Source: Isoetes taiwanensis
Taxonomy: Eukaryota; Streptophyta; Lycopodiopsida; Isoetales; Isoetaceae
Assembly: GCA_021234155.1 (NCBI GenBank)
Contig: JAJEKV010000005.1
Location: forward strand, 23,325,584-23,389,583
Direction: 5' to 3'
DNA length: 64,000 bases
Position numbers and translations under genes: made by a program
The notes under the pieces: model-generated
The model's input: only the letters and a program-made list of their open reading frames with translations
Databases searched by the model: none
What the model was told of the DNA's origin: nothing
Part shown: positions 33,936-44,949 of the stretch, piece by piece
Position numbering within the stretch: position 1 is the first letter of the stretch
Layout: each line of letters opens with the position of its first letter

Positions 33936-34609
33936 CATTGCCAAAACAAGAAAATTCTGCTTACTTATGGTTTGATGGTGGTGTTTCTAAAAGATTGAGT
34001 GTTGCCTCATCTGCTGCTATTCTCAAAGATTCCTCTAATAGATTGCTTGCAAAAGTAGGCAGAATTTTTCCTAATGCAACCTCAAATATGGCAGAATATA
34101 AGGCTCTGATAGCAGGTCTTGAAGAGGCTAATAATTTGAATATTAATGAAGTTGTTATCTTTGGAGATTCTCAACTTGTTTGCAGGCAAATATTGGGAGA
34201 ATATCAAGCTAAAAATGAAGAAATGATCTTACTTAGAGATCAAGCTATGGAAGAGTTAAGGAACTTAAAGACTTGGAGGCTTTGTCATGTGCCAAGGGAA
34301 CAGAATCGTGAAGCTGATGCACTGTGCAAAAGTGTTCTTCTCGAGCACTTGGCTGAGGGAGCAATTCAAGAAGAAGAACTGGAGAAAAAAGACCTGCAAC
34401 AACTCTATCCTATTCTAGTAATCAATGTTAGTGAGGAAAAACATGTAAAGGAAGTTAAATTGAACAAAAAACGTCTAGATAGAGTTCTATATGTTGGAGA
34501 TTTGTTCAAAGAAGAAGATAACAACTTTGTTACTAATTTTTTTGATGATTGGAAGGATATTTTTGCTTGGGACTATGATGAGTTGGTTGGTGTTGATAGG
34601 TCAGTTTGA
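33926..34609 (+). CDS. G2 archaeal-type RNase H upstream of RT
   Basis: This 227-residue open frame holds a complete type I RNase H fold of the archaeal/plant kind: LWFDGGVSKRLSVASSAA (Asp 1), NMAEYKALIAGLEEA (Glu), VVIFGDSQLVCRQI (Asp 2) and HVPREQNREADALC (His and last Asp). All four catalytic acids are present. It lies between protease and RT, while a second RNase H lies after the RT at about 35540-35900. Tat-group Gypsy elements are known for an extra RNase H, which I remember as being placed after the RT. It runs to DDYDELVGVDRSV, close to the RT N-terminus. Confidence 0.85.
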   Translation: MQLALPKQENSAYLWFDGGVSKRLSVASSAAILKDSSNRLLAKVGRIFPNATSNMAEYKALIAGLEEANNLNINEVVIFGDSQLVCRQILGEYQAKNEEMILLRDQAMEELRNLKTWRLCHVPREQNREADALCKSVLLEHLAEGAIQEEELEKKDLQQLYPILVINVSEEKHVKEVKLNKKRLDRVLYVGDLFKEEDNNFVTNFFDDWKDIFAWDYDELVGVDRSV

Positions 34610-34649
34610 GATAAAAATCAAGGAAGGTACGAAACCCGCTCAGAAGAAT

Positions 34650-35553
34650 TAATGCATCCCCGTTAGGCCTGATCAAAGAGGAATTGTATAAAATGAAGGA
34701 TGCAGGTGTGATTGCAGAGATTGTAAATCCTAAATGGCTATCTTGCATTGTTCCAGTAGAAAAGAAAAATAAAACTATAAGGATTTGCATTGACTATAGG
34801 AACTTGAATAAAGCTACCATCAAAGATTGCTACCCTTTGCCTTTTTTAGAAGAAGTTTTACATGCTGTTGCAGGCAAGGAAATATACTCTTTCTTGGATG
34901 GCTTTTCAGGTTTTAACCAAAGAAGCATAAAGGAGGAAGATCATCCGAAGACTTCATTCATTACACCTTGGGGAACATTTGCCATGAAAAGGATGCCCTT
35001 TGGATTAATGAATGCATCTGCAGCTTTCTAGAGAGCGATGGACACCATTTTCAAGGACATGCCTACTAATGCTTTTCGTGTCTTCTTGGATGATCTTTGT
35101 TTAGGAACTTCCCTCAAAGATCATTTTGATATTCTAACTAAGTTGTTTGCCTTATGCAGGAAAGGAGGAGTCAGTTTAAACCCAAAGAAATGTGTTTTTT
35201 TGTGTTCAAAAGGAGAATTGCTTGGACATGTTGTGTCTACAAAAGGCATTCAAGTGGTTGAAGCCAAGGTTGAGGCTTTGAAAAAGCTAGCCCCTCCAAA
35301 AACACTCAAACAGGTAAAAAGCTTCATGGGAATGACTAGTTTTCTGAGAATGTATGTCCCTCACTTCTCACACACTATGAATCCAATTTCTAACCTCACA
35401 AAGGTTGGAAAATTTTCCAAGAGTGAAAGCAAGCATATTCTGGTTCATTGGAATGAAGAGTGTCAGGAATCTTTTGATAAAATCATCAATGCCATCTGCC
35501 ATTCTATTCTGCTGAAGCCCCCAGATCTAGAAAAGCCTCAAAGCCTATATTAG
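34650..35553 (+). pseudogene. G2 reverse transcriptase
   Basis: The first block (from 34684) reads IRICIDYRNLNKATIKDCYP, YSFLDGFSGFNQ with catalytic aspartate, and FAMKRMPFGLMNASAAF, then TAG where glutamine is usual (35032). The second block reads FRVFLDDLCLGT (the YxDD box as FLDD) and the connection region SLNPKKCVFLCSKGELLGH. MTSFLRMYVPHFSHTMNPIS starts the RNase H linker. The stop and a frame change near 35550 disable it. Confidence 0.9.
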
Positions 35554-35559
35554 TGTTAC

Positions 35560-36712
35560 TAAAAGGGCAACTGGTGTTGCACTACTGCAAGAAGACCATG
35601 TTATTGCTTTTGCCAGCAAGATGTGGTCTGATACTGAGCTAAGATATCCTAGACTGGAAAAGAGTGCAGCTGCTCTGATGTTTTTGATAGAAAGGCAGGG
35701 ACATTTGCTACAAAATAGCCAAACTCAAGTTTATATGAGGCAAAATCCTTTATCTCTTCTTTTTGCAAAGAAACAACCTAAAGCAAAGTTGTGTAGATGG
35801 GCTTGTAAAGTTCAGGCCTATAATATTACTGTCAAAATTGTGAATTTAGTGGAAAATGCCAGCTCCTATCTACCTTATGCTCTATTTGAACACGAGGATC
35901 AAGATGGATTGAATGATGTTGATTGTGTTACTAACTTGGTTGCTTTTTATGCAAAAGACTTGGACTGGCAGTGTGAGATCAGAAATTATATCGAAAATAA
36001 TGAGGTGCGAAAGAATTTGAGTAGCAGTCAAGAAAGGAGATTTAAAGAGAAGTGCAAAAAATTTAGGCTCATTGGGGATGCATTATGCAAGGTTGACAAG
36101 GAGGGAGTATTGCTGAGGTGTGTTGATCATGAGGAGGCTAAAAAGATTATTGAAGCATGTGATGAGGGTATATGTGGTGGACATTTTGCTGCTGACACAA
36201 CTGCCAAAAAAATCTTGAGGTCAGGTTATTTTTGGCTCACCTTTTTCAAAGATTGTTATGCTGTTATAAAATGTTGTCATAAATGCCAAATTTTTGGTAG
36301 GAGAACATTGCAACAAGCCCTTCTCACTGCTTTAACTTCTCCAGGACCATTTCAGACATGGGGTTTAGATTTCATAGGTCCAATAGATCCACCTTCCTCA
36401 GCCCAATACCAATTCATGCTTGTAGCCACGGATTACTTTATCAAATGGGCTGAAGCAATTCCCCTTAGGGAAGCAAATGCCTATGCCACTGCAAGATTCC
36501 TCCATGAAAACATATGTGCTAGATTTGGAATTCCCTTCAAAATTGTCTCTGATAGGGGAAGCCAGTTTATGAGTCAAACCATTGCATTGTTGTTGGCCAC
36601 TCTGAAGGTTAAACATACCAAAAGTTCATCTTATTGCCCTCAGGGCAATGGCCAAGCAGAGTCAACCAATAAAGTTCTTAAGTCAATTCTGAAGAAGACT
36701 ATCATCATTTAA
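35560..36712 (+). pseudogene. G2 RNase H end and integrase
   Basis: From about 35560 the RNase H gives ATGVALLQEDHVIAFASKMW and LRYPRLEKSAAALMFLIER. The integrase zinc finger has GGHFAADTTAKKIL and CHKCQ (H-H-C-C). The core has WGLDFIGPI (Asp 1), IVSDRGSQF (Asp 2) and GNGQAESTNKVLKS (Glu), so the DDE triad is complete. The frame ends in a stop at 36710 caused by an A-rich indel; coding resumes at once in another phase. Integrase inserts element cDNA into the genome. Confidence 0.92.
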
Positions 36713-37243
36713 AAAAAAGATTGGCACCTAAAACTCCATGATGCACTTTGGGCCTATATAACTACTATTAAAGCATCCACCAAACACACACCTTTCAGTT
36801 TGATCTATGGTATAGAGTCAGTAGTGCCTGTTGAATTGGAACTTCTATCACTCAGACTAGCATACCAGATAAATTTAGAAATGGATGAGGCTTTAAAGGA
36901 AAGGTGTGTGAGATTAATGCAACTTGAAGAGCACAGGTATGAGGCAGAAAATGGTGTCATGATTAAAAAGGCCTAGGATATTGCAGCCTTGAAGGCTGCT
37001 CACAAACTCCAAGGCACTCTGAAATCGGGTGAGCTTGTTTTGAAATGGAATAAAGCAAGGGAAGACACAGCATCCAAATTTGAAAATCTTTGGGAAGGGC
37101 CTTTTGAAGTTATTGGCAGAGCAGGAAAAGATTCTTATTGGCTAAAAGATGTGCTTGATGGCAGAGAATTGTTGAATCCTATCAACATCCTACATTTGAA
37201 AAGGTATTGGCAACAATATGTTGCCCTAAGCTTGTTTAGTTAA
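36713..37243 (+). pseudogene. G2 integrase C-terminus
   Basis: Coding continues in a shifted frame: WHLKLHDALWAYITTIKAST, TPFSLIYGIESVVPVELEL, then one TAG near 36974, and from 36989 a frame with GELVLKWNKAREDTASKFEN, LWEGPFEVIGRAGKDSYWL and NPINILHLKRYW, the GPF-type C-terminal integrase domain. No chromodomain follows, which fits a Tat rather than a chromovirus assignment. Confidence 0.85.
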
Positions 37244-37996
37244 AGATCATGTGGAATTTGTAGGTAGGATAGTTCAGTTTGCTTTGATTGACTAATATGC
37301 AGAAAAGTAAAAAGAAAAATAAAAAGGAAAAGACAAAAAACATTTTAGGAGTGTAAGGTATGTAGCATTTGTTTTCAAATTTTAGCATTGGCATTAATTA
37401 ATATTTTAATTCAAGGTCCACACCATGATGCAAGAGCAGAAGATTTGTGCAGGTCTCGATCCATTCAATGTTCAATCAAGTACTAAAATTGCTAAAGCCA
37501 TGAATTCCATGCAGGAGCATCTGGATTTGCAGTCATTCATCCCATTATTCATTCACTTCTCCTCATTCATCCTCATATCTATAGCTGCTGCCATTCCCAC
37601 CACACCAGCAACTCATTTGTGCTAGCAGATCTTTTGTCATATGCAGGTACACCCTAAGACATACATTCCATATTCATTTGCACAAGAGTTGCCTTTGATC
37701 CACATAAAACACTTCAAATCTCCACCAAATCCATCAAACTGCTATCACATGTCCATCCAACAGTTCACATTCTTTACTAATGATCACATTTGCCATGCAG
37801 GTTCATTTGCAAGTCACCTCCATGTTCATATTCACATCATACTGAAATTTATCATCACCACTTGTCTTCAATCCATTGCAGGTCCATTGAATTGCCAAAC
37901 ACACTTTCACATTGGCAATTAGCTGGAGTTCTATCCTGATTATCAAGCAACAAAGAAGGGGCTGGGGGACCAGCCTGTTCTTTTAGTTTGGCATAA
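37244..37996 (+). other. G2 3' non-coding region with purine tract
   Basis: No supported gene. The short frames at 37425-37625 and 37641-37922 have no motifs. GAAGGGGCTGGGGGACC at 37955-37971 is the likely polypurine tract, though 25 bp separate it from the TGCTGCC start of LTR-C. Confidence 0.5.
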
Positions 37997-40062
37997 TGCT
38001 GCCATGCTATGGCAGCATGGAAGAGCAAGACTCATTATCATATTCTCATGCTCACACTCTGATTTGAACTCAGATATACAAGGAGAATGCATCTTTGCAC
38101 ACTTTGATAAGAAGACTTGAAGAGCAAGGTGAGGACATTTGACGTAGACCACACAAGCAAGTCATGAAGGTGAATCAAGCATGAAGACCCCTTGAAGAGT
38201 TCTTGGTATGTGTTGCTACTATTTGAGTTCTTGGCATAATTACATTCTTTGATTCCCATCCTAGACCCTTCACACCCTTACCATGAGGATATACCCATGA
38301 AACCCCAAGTTCCATGCCAACATTTCATCTCCCAAGTCAAAATTGGCCTAGAAGATTTTTTCTAGTCAAAACTTCCCCTTTACATGTTATTCACATCCCA
38401 CACACTCACCATGCCATCACCATCTTATTGAAACACAAATTTTCACTTGACTGAAGAGTCAAAATTTGCCTAGAAAATGCAAACTAGATGCATTGATGCT
38501 TAAATTGACCTATGACATCACTCAAAAAGGCCAAGTCACCATACGTGTCATCCACCTTGCCATGTCACATTATACACGTGTCACCCCATTGGAATTATAT
38601 CTTTTGCAAAAGTTCTTCAAATTACATGGTTAAATCCATAAGGGAGACATATCACTTTGCCACATCATCACCAACACCTCCACATCATCATCCACATGTC
38701 ATACACATCATGTCCACGTCATCTCATGTTTTGACTAGAAAAAATATTCTTAGCCAAGTTGTTTGACACCTCATCACTTGCCATGTCATCCTCACATTGC
38801 CAAGTCATCATGCCACATCACCATCCATATACTCCCTTTCAAGGCCAAAATTCAAAAAGGCTCCTTTGCAAAAAAGATTGCAGCATCCTCTAGAGCATCA
38901 AAAAATATCCTTTTTGCAAAAAAGAAAATCGAAAAATTCACTTATTTTGGCCCTCAAATATGGCTTCTTGGGAATGGTGCTATTTTGCAAAAAATGTTTC
39001 ATATCTCCCCCCCCCAAAAAAAAAAAAAAATCCTTAGCCAATCACCCCCGCCACGTGGTACATCCGGGCATGTGGGGCAGTGGCCCACGTGGATATAACA
39101 CGTTAATTATTAATAATATTGGTTTTATTTTTCGTTATATACCCTGGTCTTCCCAGTTGAGTTTGGCCTGTGGGATATCTCGACAGAACTGCCAAGAACC
39201 CTAATCTCTGGAAATGCCAAGATCTGGCAAATTAGCCTGAAGCAACCACCTAATCATGACTCTAAGCTGTCGAATTGTCATGTATAACACCAAGAATGCA
39301 CGACAGAAGCTAAAAGACAGAGCATTGGGCCGAATTAGCCAAGAACCGGATGAAACAGGGGAATTTTAAAAGGGGCTTTTGTGCTCAGAAGATTTTGGAG
39401 GGGTTTGAGGTGAAAGAGTGATCAATTACCTTGAAGAAGGACCGGCTTACTGATTTTGAGCTTGATTCCGCCTTCCAAGCATGACGATTAGCATGAATTA
39501 TTGACAAAATTATGCTTTTTTACTTGATTGTATACCTTTTTTATCATGTGCCCAAGACTTAGAGCTTGGGATTACTATTGTTTGCCTGTGTGATCCTAAG
39601 TTAAATGAAAATCCGAGCCTTGTTGAAAAATTTATGAGTGTTTCCTGATGATTTTGTGACAAACATCACTTCTGTGCATTATTAGCTTTCGCATCTCACT
39701 TCAAGAGAAGAAAAAGGGTAGAGGCATTGCATATAATCATTCGTAGTGCAAGTGTATGGTATTCATAGTGTTGGTTTGATTCATTGGTAGAAGTTTATGC
39801 CTGCAATATGGAGCCACTAATCTGTTAGTGCAACTCTACACTTACATTCTGCTCAAGTAGGCTTCATCAATTCATTCTCAGTTATTATAAGCATTGATAT
39901 TCCACGAAAAAAGCAAAAAAAGAGCATTTAAGCATTTGGCAATTCCCAATTCATCTGCTGTTTACACTCTATAGCAGGCAGTCATCAAAAAATCAAAATT
40001 TCCAAACATAGACACATCTTTCTGCAAGGGGCTCTTTAGTACATAGTGTGCAGACATTTTAC
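37997..40062 (+). repeat. G2 LTR-C (3' LTR), first part
   Basis: This is closely similar to LTR-B, including the terminal hairpin, AGGCCAAGTCACCATACGTG and GGGATTACTATTGTTTGCCT. It has a deletion of about 90 bp near 38450 relative to LTR-B. It is interrupted at ACAAGG by the (AAGG)n end of a LINE. About 165 bp of LTR (matching 32013-32177) are missing across that insertion. Confidence 0.85.
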
Positions 40063-42067
40063 AAGGAAGGAAGGAAGGAAGGAAGGAAGGAAGGTACTTT
40101 TATCGTCCACGGAGACCAATCGGTCTATGGGACCCAATACAAAAACGCAGCAAGCGGATTACTTGCCGGATTAAAAACCCCGCCCGGCGGTTTTCGAGGG
40201 AAAAACCGTGGCGACAATCAACCCCTGCCGACAAACCGTGCTAATCATATAAAATGCGAAACATCCCAATATATACGATCATGCACCACCCCCGTAGTGC
40301 CTAGTCGTCACGGACAGCCAGGGGGGCAAAGGTGACCTCGCGGGTCCGCTTACCTCTGGATGTATGACCCCGTGGCACGCATCGACGGTGTGTTCATCAG
40401 CAAATGCAAGGGCACGTCCGGCCGTACTAAGGGGCGATTCGGCCCGGATCGACCGAGCGGTGGGCAACTCGGGAAAGTGTGAGACTCATCCTCAATGGCA
40501 CCCGCTTGACAAAGACCGACAGAGCTCCTGGCGGGGCTCCCCAATCCACCGCCCGCCTCGATCGCGAAGATGGTGGGCACCGCAAATGGAGGCAATGAGT
40601 CCGCTTTTGGGCGGGCACCGGGAACGCAGGTAGAGTCAGGGCCCCGGCTAACACGGGGTTGATGTGCTCCTTGTAATGGGCCATTTTGACCTGCTCTAGA
40701 GCAATGGGGTCCCAGAGCTTGCCAAGGAAACAAGCATCTAGGTACTCCCTTGGTCGCCACGATCGTCACATTTGCCTACCAGACGCAGACTGTTCTCGCA
40801 CGTTCCATCTGGCGAACCACCGATCTCTCTTACCCCTCCAACAAAGCTCCTAAGCGGCTGCCGGACTCATGGCCCGCGGTGTAAGCCAGTGCGGGAGCCG
40901 AGCATCACCCATAGTAACCACTTTCCGAAAATAGACGATGTGTCTATCAAGGGCCGCCCGGCGGCAAGAATCGATTTCTGCAGCCCGAATCGATAGGGGA
41001 CCCAAGGTTTCACCCCAAGTGCCCGTGCCAAAAAATGCCTTCGCACCTGCTCCAAGTCATTCCAGTCGCCAAAGAGAGACCAGGGCCCCAAACCTCGACC
41101 CGTCTGAGATGAAGGGCGACAGCGGTGCGGAACAGAGTCTGACCGATGGCCCCAATCATATAGCTCTGCGGTGATTTGTTCTTGCATGGCATAAAGCGCT
41201 TTCCAGCTTCTTTGTCACCCTTAGCGGATAGACGCCTCCCGCCCCGAGGGAGGGGAACTCCACCCCTAGGTACTTGTAGGTGGGCGTGGCGTCCACGTGT
41301 CACTGTCCCGATATGTGAGTGCAGGAGGCATGGGGTGACGCGATGAAGAGGATATGAGAACCACCCCCGGTCTTGGCCGATTGACGCAGCGCATGTCCGT
41401 AGCCCGACAAAATGTGTCTAGGGCATCCAGTGAGACCGCGATAGCTTGGTGTGGGCCAAAGAGGCCAACATCGCCCCGCGATAGATGAGCCGGCGGATGA
41501 CCGGTGCAAAAGTCGTATGCCATCCCCCATGCTCGATGGAAGCCGTGGCTCTAACCGACAATGTAGAGGCCAAAAGTGTTGGCGAGAGGGGCAACCCTGC
41601 CGGACCGATACTATCGGGAATGCTTGGCCCGCCTGGCGCATCCCGCCAAAACAACTCTCATACAACCCGTATATGGCATTACGCGCAGTGCAGCGGAGCC
41701 CCAATTGACGCAGCCTAGCCCACGCCTTTTCGGGGGACCAGATCAAAAGCCTTTGCGAAGTCCACAAAGCAACAATACAAGTCCAAATTTATGATTCCGG
41801 CGTCTTCAATCGATGCAGCCGTAAAGATATGGTCAACCGTTGAGTGGCGGGGTCGAAAAGCTACTGTGTGAGGGCTCGCACATCGACATCCTCGCCCGGT
41901 AGGTCAATCTGCTTTCTTCGAGAATGCCGATAACAGTTTGGCAAATCTTGGGGCGACCATGATCGTCCGGTGGTGGCGGACGATTGTGGGTCGCCCGCCT
42001 TGTGAATGGGAACAACCCTGCTTGTGGTCCATTGTCGGGGGAAACCCTCCTGCAATGCTCTGTTGAA
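40063..42067 (-). mobile_element. Non-L1 LINE, 5'-truncated, with (AAGG)n tail
   Basis: It is GC-rich compared with the host LTR. On the minus strand it ends in eight CCTT units (plus-strand AAGG, 40063-40094) instead of poly(A). It begins within an RT domain (DLFNRALQEGFPRQW) at the LTR junction near 42067. RT pieces follow in several frames down to about 40900. The replacement of about 165 bp of LTR suggests a deletion during insertion, and I see no target duplication. Confidence 0.75.
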
Positions 42068-42110
42068 CAGGTCTTGTGCAGCTCTAGAAACAAGAATCAT
42101 GAGCAAAATT
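40900..42110 (-). pseudogene. Reverse transcriptase of the non-L1 LINE
   Basis: Motifs come in order on the minus strand but in changing frames: FNRALQEGFPRQW, then SRVVPIHKAGDP, then ARLRQLGLRCTARNAIYGLY, MRQAGQAFPIVSVRQGCPS (the RQGCPLSP block), GIRLLHRSS, then GVPLPRGGRRLSAKGDKEAG, then VEVWGPGLSLAT and FLARALGVKPWVPYRF. The catalytic YADD box is not readable. The segments YGLYESC, RQGCP and GVEVWGPGL suggest an RTE/L2-like rather than an L1 lineage, but I cannot place it exactly. It is dead. Confidence 0.7.
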
Positions 42111-42291
42111 CCTTTGGTTTGCATTTGGCATGCATTTTTGCAAGGCAGACTTTTTTCCCTTTAGGGAAAGCTATTCTAAACAATTGTCTGAGCATTCTTC
42201 TTGGGATTTTCTCACTTAGAGTGGTTGCATCAAGCAACCTGGAGGTTCTAAACCACTGAGGTTGAAGGTTTTGCCAGGAACACCTTCAACA
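42068..42291 (+). repeat. G2 LTR-C or LTR-A terminal part
   Basis: GTCTTGTGCAGCTCTAG through GCCAGGAACACCTTCAACA matches 32176-32399. It is followed by a primer-site-like TGGAGGTTCTATCGAGACC and a second gag. It may be the end of LTR-C or the displaced end of the older LTR-A. Confidence 0.75.
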
Positions 42292-42333
42292 TTTTGGAGG
42301 TTCTATCGAGACCTTTTCCTGGAGTTTGAACTC

Positions 42334-43256
42334 ATGGCTCCTAGGAGAACTACAAACACATGTATGCCTTGTCATTACTTTGAGTTGAATATGCCAATTC
42401 ATGTTCCTATTTTTGATCCAAGCATGAATGCTAACAATTTTCTAAAGACTTTTGAGGAGTATTACCAAGAATATGGACACAAGAAAGGTTGCAAATTCTC
42501 TGAGTTTAAAAAGTGTTTCAAGAATGATGAGGTTAGAGCTTGGCTTGAGTATGTTATGAGTTTAGGAGCTAACTCTTGGGATGAATTGGTCAAGAAATTC
42601 TTGGAAAGGTTTGGTAAGCTTTTGGATCCTCAGGATTTGATTTTTGAACTGCAAACCTTTCATATAAAGCATGGTGAGAGTGTTCACCAATATGTGGAAA
42701 GGTTTAATCTTTATCTTGTCAAGTGTCAGATTAATCAAGTTCCTAACCATACTTTGCACCTTGTGGCATCTTTTATCAGAGGTTTGAGCAGTAGACCAAG
42801 AATACACAGGAAGATGCTTAAGATCCAAAAACAAGAAGGCTTTGACACAATACATAAAGCTTTCACTAAAGCTACTGAAATTACAGATATGATTTCTTAC
42901 TTACCAGATGACATGCACTCACCTCATGATCCTTTTATTCCATATTATTATGAGCAGGAATATATGGGGCCAGGACCTATACCAGTTTATGCCATTCAGA
43001 AGGAAAAGAAGAAAACAAAAATGGAGGATACTGAAGGTCCTGCAGCAGATGTGAGAGCTGAGATAACCAAAGTGTCAGAGGCTTTAGTTGAAGTGACCAA
43101 GCAACTTTAAGAGATGAAGAACTCCAAATTTGAGAAGAAAGTTTATCCACCTTGTGCTCACTGTTCAAGAAATTCTCATTCCTCTGATTACTGTTGGTAT
43201 AGGCCTTGTACAAAATGTGGTAAAAGGGACATTATGAGGATAGGTGTAGTGTAAAA
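42334..43256 (+). pseudogene. Second G2 gag with zinc knuckles
   Basis: It starts MAPRRTTNTCMPCHYFE; the first 60 residues or so are shorter than in the 32441 copy. The capsid-like region RAWLEYVMSLGANSWDELVK is shared. It runs open to a TAA near 43108 where the other reading continues EMKNSKFEKKVYPP. Then CAHCSRNSHSSDYC is a full C-x2-C-x4-H-x4-C knuckle. A second knuckle, CTKCGKR then HYEDRC, needs a one-base shift. Most of this region is deleted from the 32441 copy, so this copy shows the ancestral layout. Confidence 0.85.
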
Positions 43257-43316
43257 GAATCTTTTGCTAGGTAAGAAAAATCTAAACCTAATGAGCAAAA
43301 TGCTTCCATCAGATTT

Positions 43317-43899
43317 GTGCAGGAGATTGAAGAACAGGTGGAAATTATGGCTGTGCATACTAGAGGAATGAACAATGCAAAGGAAAAAGAGTCAACACAA
43401 GCTAATGAGGAAGTAAATGCTATGAAACACAAGGAAATCCAGCAAAATATGGTTGTGCCTCCTCCCCCTGTTCAGAAGTATCTAAAAAAAGATAAAGATA
43501 GTGAAGATTTTGAGTCTTTGCTAAAAAAAACTGTAAAATCAGTGTTGACTTGTTGACTCTGCTCAAAATAGCTCCATCCTACAGAAGAAGGTACTTAATT
43601 GACCAAAGAAGTTGAATTTGCTCTGACTAATCATAATGAGGAACACATGCTTACTCAGGAAGATTATGACCCGGGGGCCTTCACTTGTGTTGCCAGAATG
43701 GGCAAGAAAATCTTGACGAAGGTCCTATTGGATGGAGGATCACCTCTGAATGTTATGCCCCATCATATTATGAGATTGTGTGGCCTTGAGATAGATAAGA
43801 AGGCTCCAATGGTTTTAAAATCTTTCTCAAACACAAAGATCAGCCCTGTAGGAATAGTCAGCAATGTGCCAATTGATGTTTAAGATATAATTGTTGCAG
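43317..43899 (+). pseudogene. Second G2 protease region, truncated
   Basis: The 43317-43556 frame holds EEQVEIMAVHTRGMNNAKEK and VPPPPVQKYLKKDKDSEDFE. A shifted frame, 43599-43883, holds DYDPGAFTCVARMGKKILTK and VLLDGGSPLNVMPHHIMRLC with the intact protease D-G-G motif. It matches the first copy up to ATTGTTGCAG at about 43899 and then stops abruptly. The rest of this element's pol is absent. Confidence 0.8.
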
Positions 43900-44949
43900 A
43901 AATTCTTTTGCATGTACATGCATATTTACAAAAAGAGAAGTTCCAACGAACTATCCGTTGCTTCTCAAGGTAGTAGTTCGTATCAAAATGTAGTTAAGGT
44001 AAGCATCATATATTTTCAAGTAGATAAAAAAAAGCTACGAGTATATTTTAGCAGAACACCAAGGTAGCCAAGAAGAAGAACTTCCTGATAGCAGATTCCA
44101 AAGTATAAGAGTGCCAGTGTAGCAAGTCCCCATGCACATTCAACCATATTCAAACTTCTTCCATACATAAAAATTAACCAACAATATTTCCATTATAAAG
44201 TCCACTTCATCTTTAGAGTAGATGATAAACAATGGGAGAAGAAACACTCGCACCTGCAACCTAGGTAGATATTAGCAATAGACTTGGAATTACTACAAGG
44301 GCAAAAGGTACATTGGTGTTTCTTAGCTTATCGCCTTTTGCTAATTGCGTATCTTCTGCCATTCAACTTAATGAATTGTCAAAACAAGTACAAACACATA
44401 TGCACTCGATTTAAGAAGCCTAAGACTTATGTGGCTATTAAAATAGTCAATGTCATATGTAGGTAGTTGCTTGTTGCAGCTTCAATGGTAGAACTTGGCT
44501 TCCCATAATAATATCAATGGGAAGCTAAAAGTATGCAAAAGCGTTCGAATTATATGGTGCCGATTAACCATATAGAAAATAGAAACTTTGAATGGTCTTT
44601 AAGATATAAGTTTGATGTTGGCCATGCACTGCATAGGTCAAAACAAACCAATTGCCAGATTGTGAATGGTTAGAGGATGATCAAACCAATATTGCTTGGG
44701 CTTTAGAAATAGACTTAATTGAGAAAGAATAGTTTGTATGAAACAAAGGCATGGTCAAAGGAGGAATAGTTTTGAGTCAATAACATTGGAATAGTGCTTT
44801 CCATTGAACCATTAAATTTTGTACCATTGAGTTGCTATCTTGTAAAATTTGCCTGTCTCAATATTTTTCTAGGTACTTGTTTTGAAATTTTACATGTGGT
44901 GTCAGAACTAAATAGCAACACAATTTGTAGCATATCTATTGAACATCAT
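43900..44949 (+). repeat. Copia C2 LTR and primer site
   Basis: No genes. The segment ends GTACTTGTTTTGAAATTTTACA followed by TGGTGTCAGAACT at 44897-44909, a variant of the Met-initiator primer site TGGTATCAGAGC. An LTR should lie upstream; its start is not identifiable, because the junction with the truncated G2 copy is near 43900 and no second copy is present. Confidence 0.5.

Larger units (their letters stand above)
29856..42291 (+). mobile_element. Tat-like Ty3/Gypsy element G2, nested
   Basis: The order is LTR-B, gag, protease, archaeal-type RNase H, RT, RNase H, integrase, LTR-C. LTR-C is broken by a LINE at 40063-42067, and its last 224 bp (42068-42291) lead into a second gag. The simplest reading is a young element inserted in an older one: LTR-A (25328-29855) and the gag/protease at 42334-43899 belong to the older copy. 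Point stops and frameshifts in gag, PR, RT and INT make it non-autonomous. Confidence 0.75.
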
